This document shows positions 35,570 through 48,032 of a stretch of 64,000 bases of DNA, piece after piece. Positions within the stretch are counted from its first letter, which is position 1; every line of letters begins with the position of its first letter. The notes beneath the pieces were generated by a model. It had not been told where the DNA came from. It searched no databases and saw only the letters and a list, made by a program, of their open reading frames with translations. The stretch lies in assembly GCA_006176705.1 (NCBI GenBank), contig QRFJ01000751.1, forward strand, positions 205,964-269,963, read 5' to 3'. A program made the position numbers and the translations under genes. The DNA is from Cocos nucifera (taxonomy: Eukaryota > Streptophyta > Magnoliopsida > Arecales > Arecaceae).

Positions 35570-37171
35570 TCGGGTCACCAAGTGCCTGCCCATATCAAAA
35601 TGGTGAATTGATTAAGGTCGGAAGTGCTGAAGGCTCAAGTGGATCACCAAACCAAGGTCAACCACCTTCAGAAGGAAAAAGTCGTCGAAGTCACCTGCCT
35701 CACAAAAAAGAAGGCTGTCGAGATCGGAGTTCTTCAAGAGACGCTCAAGAAGGAAGAACAAACATCGATGGGGTTGAAGGCTACTTTGGTCTTAGAAGAG
35801 GAGAGGAGGAAGAAGGTTGAAGCCAAGATCGCCAAACTAAAGGAGCATGTTTCAAGATAGATCTCGGAGGTGAAGGCCCAAGCAGTAGAGGAGTTCAAGG
35901 TCTCCTCTAAGATGAGGGACTTAAATGTCAAGTTCAGCCAGTAAGCCTTCATCAAGGGGTTTTAGCTCTAGGAGGATAGGATAGCTAATAAATTTTTTGA
36001 GCTCGACCTCAGCTTCCTGGTTGAAGGAGCTCCTGATGAAGAGATAGGACCATCTACCACCACAGCTAACCACCCCCTGCCGGGCCTACTGTTGAAGAGC
36101 CAGGGTCGATTGATGCTGTGTCAAACTCCTCGATTGCTATTCCAGAGGTTTGAGACCTCCTATTTTGTATCTTTTTTTCATTTATTTTCTTTTCTATACT
36201 TTAAAAATATTTTGATTAATGAAGATAAGTTTATTTTGAGGGCATATCTCTTTTTTTTGCTAAATCTATGTTGTGATGCTTTTATGCTTCAAGTGCAATC
36301 TCTTGTCGAAGCCAACCCCTTACCTCAGGGTGTTCTCCTGATGGCTCATGTAAAAAACTTAAGGAGGGAGGTTCATCAACTTAAAAGAAAGTTAGGGAAA
36401 ATAGGAGAGCTTCAAAAATTTAAAAAAAGTTTTGCTAAAGCTAATGTTGAGATCAGCCGCCTCCGTCAAGTTCGTAAGAAGGATGCCATGGACTACATCA
36501 ACAAGAAGTGTCACTTGACTAAAGAGCTAGAAAGGATGAAGAAGCTTAGTAGTGATAAAGCCTAGGTTTTGTCTGCTAAGATCTTCTCCTTTGAAACTGA
36601 ACTCCACCGACTGAATGAGAAGATCGATCGATTGAATCAGAGCGCAATTTAGTTTCAAAGCCAAGAGGAGTATGGCTAGGACCGGTCAAAAAGGTTTTTC
36701 GATCTTTAGAAATAGCTATGTGACATCGAAGAGAATTATAAGTCTTGTCAGTTTTGCTAGAGTGAGGAGATCGATGATTACAAGAGGAAACTCAGGGCTA
36801 CCAACAGCAAAGTGATGAGACTCCAGAAGCAGTAGGATGACAGGGCTCAGGCTGGCCCTAGCAAGGAATCGAACGAACTCCTTGCTTTAAGGGGGAACAT
36901 GGAAAGATTATCTAAGTCATATAAAAAGGAGAAAACCAAGCTACAGCAACTGAGGATCCAAATGGTTTATCAAGAAGATGTCATCAAGGATGTAGAGATC
37001 GAATCTTCAGTTCTTAGGAAGAGGTTAAGAGAGATAGAGAAAGAATTACGTAGATGGGAGAGGATGCTAGGGAAGAGCTTGGCAACGAGGAAGAGGCTCG
37101 AAGAAGAAATAGAAGGCCTGAAACTCTCTCTTATAATGACTGGAGCTGGCAGCTCAAAGTCCGACACTAAG

Positions 37172-37555
37172 TAGGACTTCATTGTCTTTTTTTCTTTTTT
37201 TTTCTTTTTTTTGTAACTGGTCTTACTGATCTTTCCATGTATCGAACTTTTATTTTAATGAAATACTACTTTTCGATTACCTCATCTCAGTTGTATGCTT
37301 ATATAGTTGTTTCACTTTCTTCTTTTTTGTTGTTTGCAATTGTTGAGCTGTCCTTTGATAATAGTTATAGTTCGCCACAATATATATACCCCTTGACTGT
37401 AGACGATGGCCCTTAGATAGGTTTTTTTTGGGTTTGTATAATTGGATCTTCACATCTTTTGTGTCTGGATGAGGTCCCTTGATCTCGATTGTGGTTGACC
37501 ATAACTTTCGCTCGGACGAAGTCATCCTCCCTTCTTGAATATTTAAAGATCTTTT
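37172..37555. other. 3' region of antisense gene, no coding
   Basis: T-rich 3' flank with an AATGAAA-like poly(A) context near 37256. It leads into the satellite. No gene is seen. Confidence 0.4.
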
Positions 37556-39420
37556 CTCATATCAGGATGAGGTTCTCCTCCTGGCATATTTGATATTTTT
37601 TCTTGTTAGGATGAGATTCTCCTATTTTCAACAAGGACATTAGAGCATGAAAGAGGCATTGAGTGGGCCTCTCTTCTTTAACCCATGTCAGGATGAGGTC
37701 CTTCTCCTACTCCTGACATAGTTGGCCTTTATCTTTGTTAGGGTGAGATCCTCCGTCTATCCCTAACAAGATCATTAGGGCATAAAAGGGCTATTGAAAG
37801 GGCCTCTCCCCTTGCCCCCTTGTCAGGATGAGGTCCTCCTCCTATTCCTGATGAGGTTGGCTTTTTTTCTTGTTAGGATGAGGTTCTCCTTCTATTCTTA
37901 ACAAGATCATTGAAGCACAAAAGGGCCATTTAAAGGGCCTCTCCCCTTATCTCCTCATCAAGATGAGGTCCTCCTCCTATTTCTGACAATGATGATTTTT
38001 TTTTTTTATTAGGATGAGGTTCTCCTATTCCTAACAAGATCATTGGTGCACAAAAGAGCTATTAAAAGAGCCTCTCCCTTGTCCCCGATCAGGATGAGGT
38101 CCTCCTCCTATTTCTGATGGGGTTGACTTTTTTTTTTGTTAGGACAAGGTTCTCTCTCTTATTTCTAACAAGATCATTGGGATGCAAAAGGACCATTGAA
38201 AGCCCTCTCTTCTTATCCCCTCATCTAGATGAGGTCCTCCTATTCCTGACGAGGTTGGTTTTTTTTTTGTTAAGACAAAGTTCTTTTCCTGTTCCTAACA
38301 AGATCATTGAGGCACAAAAGGATAATTAAAAGGGCCTCTCCACTTGTCTTTCTATCAGGATGAGGTCCTCCTCCTATTCCTCATGAGATTGGCTCTTTTC
38401 TTGTTAGGATGAGATTCTTCTTCCATTTCTAACAAGATCGTTAGGGCACAAAAAGGCCGTTATAAGGGCCTCTTCCCTTGTCCTCTCATTAGGATAAGGT
38501 CCTCCTATTCCTGATGGAGTTAGCTTTTTTTTCTTATTAAAATGAGATTCTTCTCTATTCCTACCAAAGTCATTAGGACACAAAAGAGCCATTGAAAGGG
38601 CCTCTTCCCTTATCCCCCTGTCAGGATGAGGTCCTCCTCCTATTCCTAATGGGGTTGGCTTTTTTCTTATTAGGATAAGATTCTTCTCCTATTCCTAACA
38701 AGATCATTGAGGCACAAAAGGATCGTTAAAAGTGCCTCTCCCTTTATCCCCTCATCAGGATGAGGTCTTCTTGTTTCTGATAGCATTGGCTTTTTTTCTT
38801 GTTAGGATGAGGTTCTCCTCCTATTCCTAATAAGATCATTGAGGCATAAAAGGACTATTGAAAGGGCCTCTCCCCTTGTCCCCCCATCAAGATGAGGTCC
38901 TTCTCCTATTTCTGATGGGATTAGCTTTTTTTCTTGTTAGGATGAGGTTCTCCTCCTACTCCTAACAAGGCCATTGGGGCACAAAAGGGTCATTGAAAGG
39001 CCCTCTCCCCTTGTCCCCCCATCAAGATGAGGTCCTTCTCCTCTTTCTGATGGGGTTGGCTTTTGTTCTTGTTAGAACGAGGTTCTCCTCAGGTTCCCAA
39101 CAAGATCATTAGAGAACAAAAGAGCCATTAAAAGGACCTCTCTCCTTGTCCTTCTGTCAGTATGAGGTCCTTCCATTCCTGTAGAGTTGGCTTTTTTTCT
39201 TATTAGGATGAGGTTCTCCTCCTATTCCTAACAAGATTATTAGGACACAAAAGAGCGGTTGAAAGAGCCTCTCCTCTTGTCCTCCTATCAGGACAAAATT
39301 CTCCTCCTATTCTTGATAGGATTGACTTTTTTTCTTATTAGGATGAGATTTTTTTCCTATTCCTAAAAGGCCATTAGGGCACAAAAGAGCCGTTGAAAGG
39401 GCCTCTCCCCTTTACCTCCT
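37556..39420. repeat. 133-bp satellite array, about 14 units
   Basis: The landmark CACAAAAG recurs about every 133 bases (near 37775, 37915, 38045, 38180, 38312, 38444, 38577, 38711, 38844, 38979, 39112, 39246, 39378). Each unit has two related halves containing AGGATGAGGT(C/T)CTCCTCC. One half can fold through CTTGTTAGGA/TCCTAACAAG, the other through CCCATCA/TGATGGG-like arms. It lies between the Gypsy pol and the antisense gene, where Tat-lineage elements are known to carry tandem repeats. Confidence 0.9.
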
Positions 39421-39583
39421 ATTTAAGAACAAGAGGCCTTCAATTTTATTTTGTGTAACTCTCTGCCATTGCATAATTTTACACCAAAGATGAAGATATT
39501 AAAGTAAGAAAATTTTATTGAGATGTAGTTACGTATAATACATTCGTAAATTTTTTTAATTTCTTGACCGTAACAGCACAGCT
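39421..39583 (-). pseudogene. pol: Gypsy integrase C-terminal tail, cut by CopB
   Basis: On the - strand the last codons carry the pattern N-L-R-x-Y-Y, typical of the end of plant Gypsy integrase, then a stop near 39526. A one-codon TAA lies just before the motif. The rest of the integrase is at 50836-51670, on the other side of CopB. Confidence 0.6.
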
Positions 39584-42342
39584 TAAAGGAAATAGTGCAG
39601 TGTTCAAGCATGCATTTTTGAAACTTTTTCAAATAAAATAGTAGCAGAAGTAAATATTAATCTAAAATTAATACTATGTATGCATTGATCATATCAAATA
39701 AATCCTACTTAGGATCTAAACATGCTAATATGTGATAGAAAAATAAAATGCATTCAATCAGCAAATCCAATCTGTTAACCGATATGAGTTTAGAACTTGA
39801 TACCTTTTAGTGGTAGCTGATCTCCATGATTTGAATCCATTGAAAGAAGCTGTAGTGTTATGCTATAGTTGCACACTCATCCAGTCTCTATGGATGGTCC
39901 ACATGGAGCTCCTGGTCCCGACCAGCTCCATCGGAGTGCTAGCTCCTTACCATGGCCTTCGATGGCTGATCATGATCGATCATGTACTTTCTAATTTTTT
40001 GGATACTTTAAAAAATTAAAACTCAAATATTAGAGGATGATTAAGAGGTGTTATAAATTTGGTGGTGATCCGATGCTCACAGCACTCAATCTCTCCACCC
40101 GAACCTAGATTCCCAAAACTAGGGTTTCACTCGGCCCAAAAATCCTGACACACTAAACATCTTATCACGCCCTCTCTGTGTGGAGTTTTTCTATGAAACA
40201 AGTTTTTATTGAATGATAACTTTTAGATATATAAACCTTATTTAGATTATTCTAAAAATTGAGTATCCTCAAAGGTAAAAATTAAAAGAGAATAAAGGCA
40301 TAAGGAAAAAGTGAAGTGCTGTAGGACCCTGCACACCTTCACTCCAAGATTTTTTTCATCCAAAACTAATGCCTAATCACTCTAAAAATTTTATCACATA
40401 ATGCTGACACCTTCTAGCACATGAAAAAAAATTCTCATAATTTATTGACAGGAATACCATAGGAAAAGCACATGGAAAGAGCTAAGGGTCAAGTGGTTAG
40501 GAGGTTTTAACCACTCACTTGATTTCAAAAATCAAGTGACCCTCTTATCCTTATCCAACGTCCCCTCCCATGTATTTAACATGTAGAAGGACTCTCCTTC
40601 CATGTGCATACATTTTGATTTCTCTAAAAAATGTTCGACAAACAAAAGGGAGGGTGTGGGAAGCAGATAAGGTTATATTGGTTCCAACCTCCAACAAACT
40701 GAGTTGAATTCAAAACTCAACTTACTTTAAACCAGTCCAACCCTTAGACCAGGTCAAAAGCAGATAAGAAAGGGGGTGCAAAAACCTTCTAGGTAAGAGA
40801 AAAGTGATGTACAAAAATTTTGGGCATGGAACAAGAGTGGAAAAATCAAAAATGGTGGGCACATGGGAGAGTTTGAATCCAAACTTTATTTGACTTGGTC
40901 CTAATTGGTTACAACCAAACCAATTAATCTAGACCCAATTAGACTAGGTTAAACCCAATCAAATTAGGCTTAGCCTAATCCAATAAAATCTTAATCAAAT
41001 TAAAAATTAATTAGGTTCAAGTCCTAATCAAATCAGGGTCAAAACTCCCATAGTGATTAGGTCATCTCATGACCTGATTGGGTCAAACCCAATCGAATCA
41101 AATACAATCGGACTAGATTGAATCCTCATCGCTCAATCAAATTAAGCTAATCAGTAATTGAATTGCTAATTAATCCTCCAAAAATATCTGAGTCCAAATC
41201 GGATGGGCTACTAGGCAATAGAGTCCTATCAACATGAAACTCCTGAAGAGTCCCAATCCAGTGGGACTCTTGAACCTGGTGTCCCAAATGAATGGAACTC
41301 ATGATCTTAGAGTTCTAGACCAGTGGGACTCCTGATTAGAGAGTCTTAGATGAGTAGGACTTAGAGTCCTAGTCCAGTGGGACTCTTGACCATAGTGTCC
41401 TAGATCATCAAGACTCATGATCAGCCATTAGATCAGGTAGGAACTCCTTATCTGTGTGACCCCGTAGGTTCGAATCCTAAGTCGATAGCATAAGAATTAA
41501 TTTTTTGTACCAATTGATGTGACCTTCTAGTAATGATACTCAACATCTAAATAGGTTTCATAATGCAATAATTACGAACCTATGGAATATGATTACCATA
41601 TAATTCATCTGCTTGTCCTCGATTTTCAAAGGATGATTTAGGGTTTACTGTCAATCCTAAAATTCATCCATAGTATATTTCAAAATTTAGCATCCATCAT
41701 ATGGTCTACCCTGATCGTGGATTTGCTAATTTGAAATATAGTGATGCACTTGCTCCAACACTTGGAGGGGTCAATCCCATCTTGACTCACACACCAACAA
41801 GCCAAGTACTTGACTACACCTAGTAGCCTTCCATCACTGAATTAGAAATTTAGGTAGTCTAGTACCTAAGTATAGTGAGTTACTTGCAAGTCACCATGGT
41901 GGTCTCTGATCTATGGGACACTTATATCCATATCCTTCGAGGCTAATCTTAATAGAAGAAAAGCTCCAAAGTTGATCACGTTCAGTGCAAATGTACCCAT
42001 ACATCTCACTTGCATGCCATGCTAGTGTCTCAACACTCCTTGGTTGTGAGGACAACCAATCTATATGGCACATGATGACCTATACTCGATAAACGTTGTC
42101 GTCCTAAGTAACAACGTATCTTTTGATCGTGAATAATTTAAGGACTAAATGATAAATCCTCCTTTGTCAAATCTAGATAGTCCTAAGGACTTCATCACAA
42201 CACAGGAGTTCATTAAAAGATAACAGAATTTATGATGAAAAATATCAAAATAACTTTTATTATTTGATACTTCATATACAAGTACAATAAGTAGTACAAC
42301 CGTCAACAAGCTGACGATTAGCTTTGGAACATAATTCCAACA
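39584..42342 (-). repeat. CopB 3' LTR
   Basis: The left end aligns TAAAGGAAAT with TGAAGGAAAT of the other LTR, so the terminal TG has become TA. The + strand end is ATTCCAACA. It shares a block with the solo LTR at 27317-30102. Confidence 0.82.
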
Positions 42343-42355
42343 ATCTCCCACTTGG
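42343..42355 (-). other. CopB polypurine tract, - strand
   Basis: ATCTCCCACTTGG on the + strand is CCAAGTGGGAGAT on the - strand, the same tract as in CopA. Confidence 0.85.
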
Positions 42356-43900
42356 ACTAAAGCCAATCGGTGCAGTATCTAATACCTATCTTCAACTTAA
42401 AGTCGTTGAACTCTTTCATCGCAATAGCTTTAGTGAATGAGTCAGCTAGGTTCTCCTTCTCATCGATCTTCTGAAGGTCAACATCACCTCGATCCATAAT
42501 TTCTCAGACAAGGTGGAAGCGACGTAAAATATGCTTCATCTGCTGGTGTGCCTTAGGTTCCTTCGCCTGAGCAATGGCTCCAGAGCTATCGCAATAGAGC
42601 AGAACTGGACCATCAAGAAAGAATGCTACTCTAAGCTCGGTGATGAATTTTCTTAGCCATACCGCTTCTTTGGCAACATCTGATGCAGCGACATACTCTA
42701 CCTCACAAACTGAATCGACCACAGTGTGCTACTTGGAACTCTTCCAGCAGACAACCCCATCATTAAGAATGAATATATATCTTGACACACTCTTGCTATC
42801 ATCATAATCAGACTAAAAACTAGAGTCTGTGAACCCTACCAGTTTCAAGTCTGATTCACCATATATAAGACACTGGTCCTTAGTATTTCTTAAATACTTC
42901 AGGATGGTTTTAACAATCTTCCAATGGTTCTCTCCTGGATTAGATTGGTATCTATTTACTACCCCTAGTGAGTATGCCACATCTGATCATATACATGTCA
43001 TGGCGTATATGATAGAACCCATTGCCAAAGTATATAGTATTCTATTCATACACTCTCTTTCTAGAGGTGTTGTCGGACAATCCCTCTTTGAAAGAAAAAT
43101 GTTATGGCCTATCGGTAGATAACCTTTCTTAGAATTCTCCATGCTGAACCATTCAGCACAGTATTAATGTATGTAGACTAGGACAATCCAAGCAATCTTT
43201 TAGATTTATCTCTATAGATCTTCATCCCTAGGATGTAAGAAGCTTCACCCAGATCTTTCATGGAGAACTGTGATGATAGCCAGACTTTATTCCTTACAAT
43301 GAAGGGATATCATTCCTGATTAAGAGAATGTCATCCACATACAATACTAGAAATACTATTGTTGAACCATTAGCCCATTTGTATATGCAGGGCTCCTCTT
43401 CATTCTTAACAAAGCTATACGTTTTGGTTATTCTATCAAATCGTATGTTCCAACTCCGAGATGCCTACTTAAGTTCATAAATGGACCTTTGAAGCTTACA
43501 TACGTTAGACTCATCTATGAATATGAATCCTTCAGGCTGTATCATATACACCTCTTCATCCAGCTCTCCATTTAGAAAAATTATTTTCACATCCATCTGC
43601 CAGATTTCATAATCTAGATGGGCAGCAATAGCAAGTATAAATCGAATGGATTTGAGCATTTCCATAGGAGAGAACATCTGGTCATAGTCAACACCATAAT
43701 ATTGACGATATTTCTTGACAACCAGACGGGCTTTATAGGTCTCCATCTTTTCATCTATGCCCTTTTTCCTTTTGAAGACTCACACCCTATGGGTTTTATC
43801 CCTTCAGGTAGGTCACCAATGTCCATACATCATTGACCTTCATGGATTTCATTTTGGATTTCATGGCCTCAAGCCATTTTTCAGAGTCAGATCTCTGCAT
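42356..43900 (-). pseudogene. pol: Copia reverse transcriptase and RNase H, decayed (CopB)
   Basis: On the - strand the open piece 43746-43465 holds ETYKARLVVKKYRQ and EIWQMDVKIIFLNGELDEEVY. The catalytic YVDDI lies near 43330 in a separate piece. RNase H text at 42722-42504 includes CEVEYVAASDVAKEAVWL and LLYCDSSGAIAQAKEPKAHQ. The first acidic cluster is disrupted and the C-terminal end is full of stops. Motif order and spacing are those of plant Copia. Confidence 0.8.
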
Positions 43901-45263
43901 TGCATCCATATAGGTGATTAGATCCTAATCGTTCTCATCGAGTTCGATAGGATCCCCATCTCGGATCAGAAAATCATAGTATCTATTCGATTGACATGGT
44001 ACTCTAGCAGATCGCCTTAGGGATGCATCTACAATCGGTTTTGGGTCTGATCTAATTAGATCCAGCTTAGGTTCAACAACTTGTATCTATTCTTTCACCT
44101 ATTGTACTTCATCAAGTTCGATCTTAGAGGCATTAGTTTCTTCACCAAGGAACTCCTTTTCTAAAAAAACTGCCTTAAGGCTGACAAATACTTTTTGCTC
44201 ATCAACAAGATAGAAGTAATACCATTTGATTTTTTTTGGGTAATCTATAAAACTATACTTATCAAACCTAGGTCCAAGCTTGTCTGTCATTAAACGTTTG
44301 ACATAAGTCGAACAACCCTAAATCCTAAGGTGTGAAAGCATTGGCTTATGCCCTATCCATATCTCATATGGTGTTTTATTAAAATATTTACTCCGAACCC
44401 TATTTAGAATGTAACAAGCTGACTTGAGCACATATCCCCATAGGAAGAATAGCAAACCAGCAAATCCCATCATGGATCACACCATGTCCAATAGGGTCCG
44501 ATTTTTTTTTTTAGATACACCATTATGTTGTGGTGTTTCAGGAGGGGTCCATTGGGAGAGAATCTTGCTCCCTAAGATATGTCAGAAACTCATTGAAAAG
44601 ATACTCACCCCCTCGATTAGACTAAAGAGTTTTAATATTCTTTTCAGTTTGCTTTTCTACCGCATTTCGAAATAGTTTGAACATTTCAAACGACTCTGAC
44701 CTGTGCTTCATTAAATAGACGTACCCATACCTCGATAGGTCATCTATGAAGGTTATGAAGTAGAAATATCAACCTCTAGCACTTGAGCTCATGGATCCAC
44801 ATACATCTGAATGTACTAAACTCAGAAGTTCAGTGGGTCATTCATCTTTTTCAGTAAAAGGTGACTTGGTCATCTTACCAAGAAAACAGGACTCACAAGT
44901 CGGAAGTAATTCACAATCACTAACCTCAAGAATTTCTTCTTGAGCTAACCTGTTAATTCTATTCTTGCTAATATGACCTAGCCTACAGTGCCAAAAATAG
45001 ACATCAGACACATCACTAATTTTAGGATGTTTACCGAAGGATTGAACCATGTTAATAGGCATAGAAAGTAAATAAATTTTGTTATTCAATTGTCCAATCA
45101 AAATTATAACACCGTTCAAAATGATATTACAAAATTTTTCTTTTATTGATATTTTAAAACCATTCATGGCCAAAAGGCCTACAGAAATGACATTCAATAA
45201 GAAAGTTGGACAATAATGACATTCATTAAGAATAATTTTATTTGAATTGATTACAAGGTTCAT
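43901..45263 (-). pseudogene. pol: Copia pre-integrase and integrase, decayed (CopB)
   Basis: The open piece 45263-44838 carries YFWHCRLGHISKNRINRL and TCESCFLGKM, the HHCC zinc region. Integrase core text follows in broken frames (FITFIDDLSRYGYVY near 44740, then RGGEYL near 44620 preceded by N instead of the catalytic D). The piece 44290-44099 is from the integrase C-terminal region. Multiple stops and shifts are present. It cannot encode a working enzyme. Confidence 0.75.
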
Positions 45264-45379
45264 GATTTCTAAAGCTAGAATTGGAACTTATCTTCCATCT
45301 CCAATGTTCAGGAACCTCTCACCTTGATCAAATCTCCTACTGATCTGTAAGCCCTGCATAGAATTATAAATATGATAAG

Positions 45380-46309
45380 GGCTTCTAGTATCTAATACCC
45401 AGGCAGTAGAATCAAATAAAGAAAATTGCAAGGTGTTATCATATAATTACCTTGCCTAGTAACCATTTGCTTCTTCCTTGGCCTATCCAGATCCAGGAAG
45501 GCAATGTACAGAGGATAGTTCCTCTTCCAGTGCTCCCGCTTCTTGCAGAAGAAGCACTCTACCTGGCTCTGGTCGGGCTTGCACTTCTTGGTCTGACCCT
45601 ATGCAGTCGTCCTGGTGTTTGGCTGCACCTTCTTGTTCTTCTTCTTATTCTTCTTCCCTTTCTTAAAGGATCGATGACCAAAAGAAGATCCTCCCACTAC
45701 ATTCATCATCTCCTTGTGGAGTTGCTAATTCTTCTCAAAATTCTACAGCAATCCTAACAATTCATGGTAGTTGACTGCAGGCTTTGTCATTCTAAAATAA
45801 GCTAGGAAGGAGAGGAAGGACTTGGACAAAAAATTAAGGATCACATCCTAACCAAGCTGCTCATGCAGGAAAAAGCCCAGCTTGCTAAGGCGCTCAATCA
45901 TCTCGATCATATACAATACACGATCGATGACTGAGGCCCCATCTCTCATCCGAGCATTGAAAATAGCATAACTTATTTTGTTCCTTTCAACGTCGTCCGA
46001 CGTGCCAAAGGAGTCATTTAACATTTGAAGCATCTCCTATGGCTGGGCATTTTCAAACCTGCGACTGAACTCATTATTCATTACCGTTATACATCAAATG
46101 ATGGTATGATTATTGAGCCACTTCTGATAAGTGTCTCGGACCACTCCCCTAGCATTCGAAGCTAGCTCCTCAGGTGCAGGATCCATTACGACATAAAGGA
46201 TCCGCTCATGCTTTAGGATGATTTTCAACTTACGATACCAACTATCATAGTTGGGTCCCATTATTTTATCATTGTCTAATAATGATCGAAGCAATAGGTT
46301 AGTGGCCAT
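45380..46309 (-). pseudogene. gag: Copia gag and protease, decayed (CopB)
   Basis: Gag begins at the ATG whose complement is at 46307-46309 (MATNLLL...), with GPNYDSWYRKLKIILKHERI; the Met at 46354 is only an upstream extension. The piece 46033-45848 continues with YAIFNARMRDGASVIDRVLYMIEMIE. A zinc knuckle lies near 45520-45556 as CFFCKKREHWKRNY: the last Cys is replaced by Tyr. The protease site near 45395-45420 reads WVLDTR, with Arg in place of the Gly after D-T/S. Both changes would disable the element. Confidence 0.75.
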
Positions 46310-46354
46310 TTCTACACAATAAGAAAAATCAAACCTAATTAGTATATGAATCAA

Positions 46355-48018
46355 TTATCCTAAAGACTTAGACTTTAGTCTAAAGGTTCTCTCACTATTT
46401 TATACGAATTGGTAGCCTCTACCTCCAATTCGAGGAATTACTTTAATTCCTTAGTAGGTACTAGAATCCATATAGACTACACACGAGCCTAACTTTGGTT
46501 GGTCAACCCATGTGCACCTATGGGTAGGTTCAAAATCAATTATTTCTCTAAATAATTTTTAGTAATATCAATTTTATCCCAGAGACCTAATCAGTAGGCT
46601 TTGGCCTCCATTGAAAAGGTTCGGTTAGGTCCAACCATTAACATGACCACATTTGATCTTATCTAACCAATAAATGATCAGGCTCGATTTTGATCGGCCA
46701 ACCTAACCACCATCAGAAAGACTTAACCAAATCATCATTTTATGAATGATAATTTCATTAGTCAATAAGCACCAGGCCTTTAGACCTCCAGTGATTATCA
46801 AATTAATGAACCTATTATCACTCAACTTAATGGAAAGCTATGATTTAGTCATCTATATAACTATTTCATTTTTAAAGATCTAATAATTTTAGAGAATTTA
46901 GTTAACATATTTAAGAAAAGTGAGCCAATTTTGATCCTCCCTCTAACTTCACCAAGTTAGATCAAAAAGGATCTAATCTAAGCTGGCATTAGGAGCACCT
47001 AAATCAGTCAGACTGATTTACCTAATTGACATTGATGAGCTGAATCACCAAGTGATCTAATCAAAACCTAACTCACCAGGATGGCTAGGTAAGTGAGATT
47101 AGTGGAAGGGATATGCCATTAACTCATCAAAGATCGAATCAGTGCGAGTAGCTCCGAATTAAAAACCATTAATCAAAGTGCCAAACTTATCTTAGACATC
47201 ATCCAATTTATTAGTTTTAATTTGACCAATCTAGTAATTTCGGAATCGACCGCATAGCCATGAATCAAGTCCATTTGGTCCTTGTTAAAGACATGGACTT
47301 GATCAACTACAACTATTGTAATTGAGTCTATAGAGTCCTTGACCTAATCTAAATTAATATTTAATTAGATTTGATCAATTACTCTAATTTAGTTTACTCT
47401 TTAACTAACCTTAGGTCTAACCCAATTTTTGGACCTAATTCAACTAACCCAATAACCCACATCTAATGATTAATGACTTAGAGTCTTAATTCATAATTCT
47501 GGATACTAAATCATTATACTTAATATTTAATTAAGTTTATGGACTGTGGGTTAGGATTAGATATTTCAAAAATATTTTTTAAATTTTTAAAAGATTCTCT
47601 ATAACTTAGTATTATTCACCAATTGAATTGACTCACTTTAAAATTGAATCAGCTCAATTCACAAACAATACTAGTTGTAGGGTTTAATCTGAAATTATGT
47701 ACACTACATAATACTAAACCATGAATCAAATTTTATCTAATTATGCATTCATGATCATAAATTAGATTAAAACCTAATATAATTAGATCATAAAAATATT
47801 AGATCAAATCTAAGATTTTATGATTAACAATATAGATCAGCAACATACTAGGACAACCGTTTCACTATAGGGGGTAAACCCTACAGCAGGATAACCTGCA
47901 GTCCGTACGATCTTGATTTTAATTTTTAGATCTAATTAATTAGATTATTAGATTAATATTTAGATCAAATCTAAATTATTAATCTAAAATATGCAAGCAT
48001 ATCATGTTTAGCGAACCT
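46355..48018 (-). other. CopB untranslated leader
   Basis: This AT-rich leader of about 1.7 kb lies between primer site and gag. It has the same feel as the CopA leader, and the block near 47040-47170 parallels 2190-2300 in reverse complement. No gene is seen. Confidence 0.65.
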
Positions 48019-48030
48019 GCTCTGATACCA
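48019..48030 (-). other. CopB primer-binding site, - strand
   Basis: GCTCTGATACCA is the complement of TGGTATCAGAGC, two bases from the LTR. Confidence 0.9.
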
Positions 48031-48032
48031 AT

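Larger units (their letters stand above)
34200..37171 (+). pseudogene. Antisense extra gene of Gypsy element (PF04195-like, coiled coil), decayed
   Basis: This + strand gene runs opposite to the element. The first exon (about 34200-34930) reads as the plant 'putative gypsy type transposon' domain: the patterns SSLHPNDLSLVRIQYG, SGCFYLYNEAL and VPNSFRFIIDLLSLYI match what I know of that family. Introns with GT...AG ends are visible at 34931-35006 and 35506-35569, with a probable third near 36148-36293. The second half (35590-37171) is long coiled coil, rich in Lys/Glu with heptads, ending in SSKSDTK before TAG. In-frame stops near 34440 (TGA), 34662 (TAG) and 34711 (TAG) and others show decay. 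Function in the family is unknown. Confidence 0.65.

Noticed and set aside
37556..39420. Regular repeats as a CRISPR array
   Set aside because: Unit length is 133 bases with no unique spacers, in a plant retrotransposon; it is a satellite.
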